Part shown: piece after piece, positions 57,926-64,000 of the stretch
Layout of the letters: each line of letters starts with the position of its first letter
Numbering within the stretch: position 1 is the first letter of the stretch
DNA from: Streptomyces djakartensis
Lineage (GTDB): Bacteria > Actinomycetota > Actinomycetes > Streptomycetales > Streptomycetaceae
NCBI RefSeq assembly: GCF_014651075.1
Contig: NZ_BMWE01000026.1
Span: 25,662-89,661 of the forward strand
Reading direction: 5' to 3'
Length of the DNA: 64,000 bases
Notes under the pieces: model-generated
What the model saw: only the letters and a program-made list of their open reading frames with translations
What the model was told of the DNA's origin: nothing
Databases searched by the model: none
Program-made: the position numbers and the translations under genes

Positions 57926-58447
57926 ATGTCTTCCGAGGACTTCACCTACGCCGATGTCGGCGCCACCCGCGACGAGGGGTTCTGCCCTCCCGGCTTCCGC
58001 CCCATGAACGTACGCACCCGCCTCGGCGAGGGCGAGGAGCTCTTCCGCCGGGCCTCGGAAGCGGTCCTCACCTGGGAGATGCACCGGGCGGTGGGCGTCG
58101 GCGTCGACGCGAGCGCGGACCGGGCCGCCCCCGGCGTCGACGTCACCGTCACCCTGGCCGGCATGATCAAGGCCCCCTGCCGGGTGATCTGGACGATCGA
58201 GGAACCCCGCCGCGCCGGCTGGGCCTACGGAACGCTGCCCGGCCACCCCGAGTGCGGCGAGGAGTCCTTCGTCGTCGACCGCACGGGCGACGGCACCGTA
58301 TGGCTGACGGTGAACGCCTTCAGCCGGGCCGCCAAGTGGTACGCGAGGGCCGGAGGCCCGGCGACCCGGGGAATCCAGCATGCCTATGCGCGACGGTGCG
58401 GCACCGTCCTGCGGAACCTGGCAACGCCGGGCAGCGCAGCTCCCTGA
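57926..58447 (+). CDS. DUF1990 family protein
   Basis: 173 aa from ATG 57926 (GGGG SD). Typical DUF1990 features: FTYADVGATR at the N-terminus, GFRPMNVRTRLGEGEELFRRASEAVLTWEMHRAVG, RVIWTIEEPRRAGWAYGTLPGHPECGEESFVVD and a C-terminal FSRAAKWYARAGGPATRGIQ. Function unknown; the fold is a SRPBCC-like lipid-binding barrel in my understanding. Its stop codon is immediately followed by a copy of the dispersed repeat. Confidence 0.87.
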   Translation: MSSEDFTYADVGATRDEGFCPPGFRPMNVRTRLGEGEELFRRASEAVLTWEMHRAVGVGVDASADRAAPGVDVTVTLAGMIKAPCRVIWTIEEPRRAGWAYGTLPGHPECGEESFVVDRTGDGTVWLTVNAFSRAAKWYARAGGPATRGIQHAYARRCGTVLRNLATPGSAAP

Positions 58448-58496
58448 GGGGCGCGGGGAACTGCGCGACCAAGCCCCCACGCGCCCGCAGACGGCG
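58446..58496 (+). repeat. Dispersed Streptomyces-type repeat, short copy C
   Basis: GAGGGGCGCGGGGAACTGCG, then CGACCAAGCCCCCACGCGCC and CGCAGACGGCG. It shares the GGGGCGCGGGGAA start and CGACCA...CCCGC end of copies A and B but lacks the central hairpin. It fills the 52-bp gap between two convergent genes. Confidence 0.6.
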
Positions 58497-58499
58497 ATA

Positions 58500-61118
58500 T
58501 CACCGCATCAACAACCCCGCAGCCTCCACCAGTTCCTCAGAAGGCCCGGCCATCAAGCCCAGCTCCGCACTGGACGCCAACAGCCGGTGGGCCGGCAGGA
58601 TCCGCACCGTGTACCCGAAGGGCCCGGTGCGATCCAGGGACAAGGGCCCTTCATAAACCCACCGCCCGTCCCCCGCGGGGGACCCCACCGGCTTCAGAGG
58701 AACAACCGTCGCGTCACCGATCCGGTCCTCCTCGTCCACCCGCCCGGACACCACCTGCACATCGACGTCGTCCGGCCCGAGATCACCGAGACCGACCCGC
58801 ACCCGAAGCCCCAGCGTCGTCCCCAGCTCCGCCAGCGCCTGTGATGCCGACGTCTCCACATGGTCGACCGTGACCCCCGGCCACGCCGCCCGCACCCGCT
58901 CCTTCCACTCCGCGAGATCGCGCGCCGCGTCCGGATCCATGGACCGGTGGGCGAGCGCGGCCGGCGTGTAGAGCCGCTCCACGTACTCGCGGACCATCCG
59001 CCCGGCCAGCACCTTCGGGCCGAGCAGGCTCAGCGTCCGGCGGACCATCTCGATCCAGCGGTCGGGCAGTCCGCTGCGGCCGCGCTCGTAGAAGCGGGGC
59101 GTCACCCGCTGTTCCAGCAGGTCGTACAACGCCGCGGCCTCTATGTCGTCGCGGTGGTCCGGGTCGGTCCCGACCCCGTCGGCCGTCGGGATCGCCCACC
59201 CGAAGTCGGGCTGGAACCATTCGTCCCACCACCCGTCGAGAACGGACAGATTGAGACAACCGTTGAGCGCGGCCTTCATCCCGGACGTGCCGCAGGCCTC
59301 CAGCGGCCGGAGCGGATTGTTCAGCCAGATGTCGCAGCCCGGGTACAGCTTCTGCGCCATCGCCATGCCGTAGTCGGGCAGGAACACGATCCGGTGCCGC
59401 ACCCGAGGGTCGTCCGTGAACCGCACCAGCTCCTGCACGAGCCGCTTCCCGCCGTCGTCGGCCGGGTGCGCCTTGCCCGCCACGACGATCTGGACCGGCC
59501 GCTCGGGGTGCAGCAGCAGATCCATCAGCCGGTCGCGGTCGCGCAGCATCAGCGTCAGGCGCTTGTACGACGGGACGCGCCGGGCGAAGCCGATGGTGAG
59601 GACGTCCGGATCCAGCACGCCGTCGATCCAGCCCAGCTCGGCCGTCGCCGCCCCGCGCTGCCGCCAGGAGGCCCGCAGCCGCTCCCGCACCTCCGTCACG
59701 AGCTGCTCGCGCAGGCCCCGCCGCAGGTCCCAGATCTCCTGGTCGGGGATGTCGGCCACCGCGTCCCAGCGGTCGGAGCCGCCGACGGTCAGCGCGTCCT
59801 CGGCGCGCTGGACGCCGATCTGCCGGGCACCGAGCCGGAACACCTCCGGGGCGACCCAGGTGGGCGCGTGCACCCCGTTCGTCACGGAGGTGATCGGCAC
59901 CTCGTCGGCGTCGAAGCCGGGCCACAGCCCGGAGAACATCTCGCGGCTGACGTTGCCGTGCAGCAGGGACACGCCGTTGGCGCGCTGGGCGAGGCGCAGG
60001 CCCATCACGGCCATGTTGAACAGGTTGGGCTCCCCGCCGGGGTAGGTCTCCATGCCGAGCCGGAGGACGCGTCCGACGTCGATGCGGGGCAGCTCCGCGT
60101 CAGGGCCGAAGTGGCGGGCGACCAGCTCGCGGTCGAAGCGGTCGATACCGGCCGGGACGGGGGTGTGGGTGGTGAAGACGGTCCCGGCCCGGACCGCCTC
60201 CAGCGCCGAGTCGAAGTCCAGGCCGTCGGCGCACAGCTCGGCGATCCGCTCCAGGCCGAGGAACCCGGCGTGTCCCTCGTTGGTGTGGAACACCTCCGGC
60301 CCGGGGTGCCCGGTCAGCCGGCAGTAGGTGCGCACCGCCCGGACCCCTCCTATGCCGAGCAGCATCTCCTGGAGCAGCCGGTGCTCGCTGCCGCCGCCGT
60401 AGAGCCGGTCGGTCACGCCGCGCTCGCCGAGGTCGTTCTCCTCGACGTCCGAGTCCAGCAGCAGCAGCGGGACCCGGCCGACCTGCGCCTGCCAGATCCG
60501 GGCGCGCAGCTGCTTGCCGCCCGGCAGGGCGAGGGCGACCTGGGCGGGGGTGCCGTCGGGCTCCTCGAGGAGGACCAGGGGCAGCTCGTTGGGGTCGAGG
60601 ACGGGGTAGTGCTCCTGCTGCCAGCCGTCCCGGGAGAGCGTCTGGCGGAAGTAGCCGTGCCGGTAGAGCAGGCCGACGCCGATCAGCGGGACGCCGAGGT
60701 CGCTGGCGGCCTTCAGGTGGTCTCCGGCCAGGATGCCGAGGCCGCCGGAGTACTGCGGCAGGGCGGCCGTGATACCGAACTCGGGTGAGAAGTAGGCGAT
60801 GGCGGCGGGCAGTTCGTCGGGCTGGGACTGGTACCAGCGGTCGCCGGTCATGTAGTCGTTCAGATCACCCGCCACCGCGGCGAGGCGGCGCAGGAAGCGA
60901 CGGTCTCCGGCCAGTTCCGCGAGCCGCGCCGGCGGCACGCCCCCCAGCAGCCGGACCGGGTCGCCGCCCGAGGCGGCCCACCGCTCGGGGTCGACGGACT
61001 GGAACAGGTCCCGGGTCTCCGCATGCCAGGACCAGCGCAGATTGCGGGCCAGATCGCTGAGCTGCCGGAGCGGGTCGGGGAGCACGGGTCGGACGGTGAA
61101 TCGACGGATCGCCTTCAC
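58500..61118 (-). CDS. glgP: Alpha-glucan phosphorylase
   Basis: 872 aa from the GTG at 61118 (SD GAGG, then GTGAAGGCG). Releases glucose-1-phosphate from alpha-1,4 glucans. It is of the mycobacterial GlgP type with N-terminal domain IRRFTVRPVLPDPLRQLSDLARNLRWSW; the PLP-lysine motif is EACGTSGMKAALNGCLNLSVLDGWWDE and the phosphate/sugar site is marked by FHTNEGHAGFLGLERI and VNGVHAPTWV. Along with glgX and glgE it forms the alpha-glucan turnover set. The C-terminus converges on the DUF1990 gene with only the repeat between. Confidence 0.95.
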   Translation of the reverse strand: MKAIRRFTVRPVLPDPLRQLSDLARNLRWSWHAETRDLFQSVDPERWAASGGDPVRLLGGVPPARLAELAGDRRFLRRLAAVAGDLNDYMTGDRWYQSQPDELPAAIAYFSPEFGITAALPQYSGGLGILAGDHLKAASDLGVPLIGVGLLYRHGYFRQTLSRDGWQQEHYPVLDPNELPLVLLEEPDGTPAQVALALPGGKQLRARIWQAQVGRVPLLLLDSDVEENDLGERGVTDRLYGGGSEHRLLQEMLLGIGGVRAVRTYCRLTGHPGPEVFHTNEGHAGFLGLERIAELCADGLDFDSALEAVRAGTVFTTHTPVPAGIDRFDRELVARHFGPDAELPRIDVGRVLRLGMETYPGGEPNLFNMAVMGLRLAQRANGVSLLHGNVSREMFSGLWPGFDADEVPITSVTNGVHAPTWVAPEVFRLGARQIGVQRAEDALTVGGSDRWDAVADIPDQEIWDLRRGLREQLVTEVRERLRASWRQRGAATAELGWIDGVLDPDVLTIGFARRVPSYKRLTLMLRDRDRLMDLLLHPERPVQIVVAGKAHPADDGGKRLVQELVRFTDDPRVRHRIVFLPDYGMAMAQKLYPGCDIWLNNPLRPLEACGTSGMKAALNGCLNLSVLDGWWDEWFQPDFGWAIPTADGVGTDPDHRDDIEAAALYDLLEQRVTPRFYERGRSGLPDRWIEMVRRTLSLLGPKVLAGRMVREYVERLYTPAALAHRSMDPDAARDLAEWKERVRAAWPGVTVDHVETSASQALAELGTTLGLRVRVGLGDLGPDDVDVQVVSGRVDEEDRIGDATVVPLKPVGSPAGDGRWVYEGPLSLDRTGPFGYTVRILPAHRLLASSAELGLMAGPSEELVEAAGLLMR

Positions 61119-61409
61119 GGGTTCCACCTCGGCGCGTTCGCTGGTTGACGCAGGGCTGTGACACAGGGCTTCATCGACGTCTCCTACGACAGTACCGGCG
61201 TCGGTGCCGCCGCCGCTGAGGCTCCGCCCCCGCGCCCCCGATCGGCCGGAACCGCCCTGTTCCCGGATATGGCCGATTCCGCCCCCACAGGCGTCCTTGT
61301 GGTGCCGCGCACGCCACGAGAGGCTGCGCAGTGGCGTACCGGCCCGCGCGGGCCCCACGCGGCGAGCGCACGGTGGCCGTACGCCGAGTCGAGGAGGGGA
61401 ACTCGGACC

Positions 61410-62645
61410 ATGGCACGGACGCGCGAGCGGCGTCTGCGCTGGACGGGGGGCCTGGCGGCGGCGATCTGCGCCGCCGCGTTTTCGGCCATCACCCTGCCCG
61501 CGCACGCCGTACCGGAGGGGCGGATACCCGGCGCCGGAGGACCCGGCTCCGTGCACGGAAGTTACCTGGTGACGCTGAAGGAGGGCACCCGGGCACCGTC
61601 CGCGGCCGGGAAGCACCTGGCCGAGCGGTACGGGGTGCGGATCAGCCACACCTACGGCACGGTCCTGAACGGTTACGCGGTCCGGGCCGACGAGAGACAG
61701 GCGGTGCGGCTGGCCGCCGACCCGCGGGTCGCCTCGGTCGTCCAGGACACCCGCGTGCGCCTGGAGCGCACCCGGCGCGACACCGGCGTGCGCCCGGAGC
61801 GCACCCAGCGCAACCCCCCGTCCTGGGGCCTGGACCGCGTCGACCAGTCCGCCCTGCCGCTGGATCGCGGCTACACCTCGCCCCGGTCGGCGGGCGCCGG
61901 TGTGACGGTGTACGTGATCGACACCGGCGTCCGGACCACCCACCGGGAGTTCGGCGGCCGGGCCGGCCACGGCTGGGACTTCGTGGGGAGCGACGGGACC
62001 GCCTCGGATGCGGGCGGCCACGGCACCCACGTCGCCGGCACGATCGCCGGCACGGCCCACGGCGTCGCCAAGAAGGCCCGGATCGTCTCCGTGCGCGTCC
62101 TCGACGCCAGGGGCGGGGGCACCACGGCCCGGGTGATCGCCGGGATCGACTGGGTGACCCGGCACGCGAGGAAGCCCGCGGTCGCCAACCTCAGCCTGGG
62201 CGGCCCGCGCAACGACCGGCTGGACGCCGCCGTCCGCGCCTCCATCGCCTCCGGAGTCACCTACACGGTCGCCGCGGGCAACGACGGCAGGCCGGCCGGC
62301 CTGTACTCCCCCGGCGGCGTCAAGGAGGCGATCACGGTCGGCGCGACCGACCGCAGGGATACGAAACCGGCCTTCTCCAACCACGGTCCGGCCCTCGATC
62401 TGTTCGCCCCGGGCGTCGGAATCACCTCGGCGTCCGCCGCGAGCGACACCGCACGGGACACCTTCTCGGGCACCTCGATGGCCTCCCCGCACGCCGCGGG
62501 CGCGGCCGCGCTCTACCTGGCCGATCATCCGAAGGCGACTCCCGCCCAGGTCAGGAGGGCCCTGGTCGCGGAAGCGGCGACGGGGAAGGTGTCGGGCCGG
62601 GGCACCGGTTCACCGGACAAGTTACTGCGGGTGCCGCGGGGGTAG
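61410..62645 (+). CDS. Secreted subtilisin-like serine protease (S8), TTA-containing
   Basis: 411 aa from ATG 61410. Signal peptide RERRLRWTGGLAAAICAAAF...PAHA, then an inhibitor I9 propeptide (GSYLVTLKEGTRAPSAAGK...). Catalytic triad intact: Asp in VYVIDTGVRTTH, His in AGGHGTHVAGT, Ser in GTSMASPHAAG, with the oxyanion Asn in AAGNDG. The prodomain-catalytic linker (RLERTRRDTG, RPERTQRN) is a short duplicated basic segment. Codon 405 (62622-62624), seven codons before the stop, is TTA, so the full-length protease may depend on bldA. It is divergent from glgP and precedes glgE. Confidence 0.92.
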   Translation: MARTRERRLRWTGGLAAAICAAAFSAITLPAHAVPEGRIPGAGGPGSVHGSYLVTLKEGTRAPSAAGKHLAERYGVRISHTYGTVLNGYAVRADERQAVRLAADPRVASVVQDTRVRLERTRRDTGVRPERTQRNPPSWGLDRVDQSALPLDRGYTSPRSAGAGVTVYVIDTGVRTTHREFGGRAGHGWDFVGSDGTASDAGGHGTHVAGTIAGTAHGVAKKARIVSVRVLDARGGGTTARVIAGIDWVTRHARKPAVANLSLGGPRNDRLDAAVRASIASGVTYTVAAGNDGRPAGLYSPGGVKEAITVGATDRRDTKPAFSNHGPALDLFAPGVGITSASAASDTARDTFSGTSMASPHAAGAAALYLADHPKATPAQVRRALVAEAATGKVSGRGTGSPDKLLRVPRG

Positions 62646-62670
62646 GCGGAGGAGCGTCCATGCCACGGGG

Positions 62671-62699
62671 CCGGCCTCGTCCCTCGCGGACGAGGCCGG
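62671..62699 (+). terminator. Terminator after subtilase gene
   Basis: A perfect 12-bp stem, CCGGCCTCGTCC with GGACGAGGCCGG, has a 5-nt loop and is followed by TCTTAT. It separates the protease from glgE. Confidence 0.85.
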
Positions 62700-62746
62700 T
62701 CTTATGTGTCGACATACGCGTGAGTAGTTAACAAAGTGCCGGGTTG

Positions 62747-62765
62747 CCCACCCGAATAGGGTGGG
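62747..62765 (+). promoter_or_regulatory. Hairpin in the glgE leader
   Basis: CCCACCC-gaata-GGGTGGG forms a perfect 7-bp stem about 95 bp before the glgE start, in a comparatively AT-rich stretch (AGTTAACAAAG just upstream). It could be part of a leader or an operator. Confidence 0.35.
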
Positions 62766-62859
62766 AAGGCTCCTCCGGGTACCCCTCTCAGGAGCACCAC
62801 GCAGGACCCACCTCCCCACAGACATCCGCCCACCCACGTTGACGCGGACAGGAGCGGTC

Positions 62860-64000
62860 ATGCCCGCCAAGCACCATTCCTCACCATCCCCGGCCCGCCG
62901 CAGCGGAGCGCGCGCGCCCGGTGGTGAAGCCCGCCCCGTGCGCCCCGGCGACGCCGGTCCACCGGGCTCGCAGCCACCCCCCGCGGGCGACGGGACAGCC
63001 GTCGGGCGCATACCCGTCCTCGACGTCCGCCCGGTCGTCCAGCACGGCCGCCGGCCGGCCAAGGCCGTGACCGGCGAGACCTTCGAGATCTCGGCGACCG
63101 TGTTCCGGGAGGGCCACGACGCGGTCGCCGCCAACGTCGTCCTGAGAGACCCCGCCGGGCGCCCCGGGCCGTGGACGCCGATGCGGGAGCTGGCCCCGGG
63201 GACGGACCGGTGGGGCGCCGAGGTGACCGCCGGCGAACCCGGCCTGTGGACGTTCACCGTGGAGGGGTGGGGCGATCCGGTGGCCACCTGGCGCCACCAC
63301 GCCGAGATCAAGATCCCGGCGGGCCTGGACACCGACCTCGTCCTGGAGGAGGGCGCGCGCCTGTACGAGCGGGCGGCCGCCGGTGTGCCCGAGGGGGGCC
63401 GGCGGGACGTGGTGCTGGCCGCCGTGGAGGCCCTGCGGGACGAGAACCGCCCGGCGGCGTCGCGGCTGGCGGCGGCGTTGACGCCGGAGGTCGACGAGGT
63501 GCTGGCGCGGCATCCGCTGCGGGATCTGGTCACCAGCAGTGAACCGCTGCCGCTGCTGGTGGAGCGGGAGCGGGCCCTGTACGGCTCCTGGTACGAGTTC
63601 TTCCCCCGCTCCGAGGGCACGGCCGAGCAGCCGCACGGCACGTTCCGCACCGCCGCGCGCCGCCTGCCGGCGATCGCGGCGATGGGCTTCGACGTGGTCT
63701 ACCTGCCCCCCATCCACCCCATCGGCGCGACCTTCCGCAAGGGCAAGAACAACACCCTCTCCCCGGGCCCCGACGACGTCGGGGTGCCCTGGGCCATCGG
63801 CTCGCCCGAGGGCGGCCACGACGCCGTCCACCCCGCCCTGGGCACCCTTCAGGACTTCACCTGGTTCGTCGAGCAGGCCCGCGGCCACGGCCTGGAGATC
63901 GCGCTCGACTTCGCCCTGCAGTGCTCCCCCGACCACCCCTGGGTGCACAAGCACCCCGAGTGGTTCCACCACCGCCCCGACGGCACCATCGCCTACGCGG
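62860..64000 (+). CDS. glgE: Alpha-1,4-glucan:maltose-1-phosphate maltosyltransferase, 5' part
   Basis: 380 codons are visible; the gene runs past the window. ATG 62860 has SD GGAG 5 nt away. A disordered N-terminus (PAKHHSSPSPARRSGARAPG) precedes the beta-sandwich N domain (VGRIPVLDVRPVVQHGRRPA...WTFTVEGWGDP) and helical S domain, then the start of the GH13_3 barrel: GSWYEFFPRSEG, MGFDVVYLPPIHPIG, KNNTL and LEIALDFALQCSPDHPW. The catalytic Asp and Glu lie beyond the window. GlgE builds alpha-glucan from maltose-1-phosphate. Confidence 0.95.
   Translation, partial: MPAKHHSSPSPARRSGARAPGGEARPVRPGDAGPPGSQPPPAGDGTAVGRIPVLDVRPVVQHGRRPAKAVTGETFEISATVFREGHDAVAANVVLRDPAGRPGPWTPMRELAPGTDRWGAEVTAGEPGLWTFTVEGWGDPVATWRHHAEIKIPAGLDTDLVLEEGARLYERAAAGVPEGGRRDVVLAAVEALRDENRPAASRLAAALTPEVDEVLARHPLRDLVTSSEPLPLLVERERALYGSWYEFFPRSEGTAEQPHGTFRTAARRLPAIAAMGFDVVYLPPIHPIGATFRKGKNNTLSPGPDDVGVPWAIGSPEGGHDAVHPALGTLQDFTWFVEQARGHGLEIALDFALQCSPDHPWVHKHPEWFHHRPDGTIAYA

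Overview
The window looks like a Streptomyces chromosome core segment. Base composition is very high in G+C, third codon positions are almost always G or C, GTG starts are common, and the gene set (mycobacterial-type GatCAB, MnmA, LigA, GlgE/GlgP/GlgX, an RmdB-like c-di-GMP protein, tandem secreted M4 proteases) is typical of the genus. The gene order agrees with what I remember of Streptomyces coelicolor around SCO5443 to SCO5506, in inverted orientation. That is memory, not a search. I see no insertion sequence with a transposase, no prophage, no CRISPR array, no rRNA and no convincing tRNA.

Layout: 1-7288 holds an MMPL-family transporter (cut by the left edge), a small repeat-bearing membrane protein, a methyltransferase and the gatC-gatA-(79 aa protein)-gatB operon. 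7390-15258 holds an RmdB-like GGDEF/EAL membrane protein, ligA, a cobalamin-independent methionine-synthase-like protein, an SDR, a frameshifted LOG-like gene and a methyltransferase. 15339-20859 holds a DUF427 protein, an alpha/beta hydrolase, an intergenic tandem-repeat array, mnmA, an exported amidase, a cysteine desulfurase and small membrane proteins. 20976-23278 holds a TetR regulator, a thioesterase and a TRIC/UPF0126 membrane protein. 23343-29431 is a five-gene oligopeptide ABC uptake operon (C-A-B-D-F order). 29761-31674 has two SseB-like genes separated by repeats. 32322-37747 is a glycine/serine block: a P-loop kinase-like gene divergent from a tandem glycine riboswitch, then gcvT, gcvH, glyA and sdaA. 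37933-43931 holds an EF-hand protein, a YVTN-propeller lipoprotein, a RsbW-like ATPase, an enoyl-CoA hydratase and two L,D-transpeptidases. 44119-53746 holds glgX and four ABC exporter half-transporters forming two asymmetric heterodimers. 53915-64000 holds two M4 metalloproteases, a DUF1990 protein, glgP, a subtilase and the start of glgE.

How genes work together: the glycine riboswitch is placed to control glycine cleavage, and glyA/sdaA continue the flow from glycine through serine to pyruvate. The desulfurase probably feeds sulfur to MnmA. GatCAB makes Gln-tRNA(Gln) and/or Asn-tRNA(Asn). GlgX, GlgP and GlgE handle alpha-glucan turnover.

The most notable observations are: rare TTA (bldA-type) codons in three genes (the RmdB-like protein, the RsbW-like ATPase and the subtilase); a dispersed repeat, one copy of which lies in frame inside the ATPase domain of an ABC exporter; an ABC pair whose motif losses are complementary, leaving one composite ATP site; a 169-bp near-perfect palindrome resembling a miniature mobile element; a roughly 155-bp tandem-repeat array abutting mnmA; and a frameshift in the nucleotide-binding motif of a LOG-like gene.
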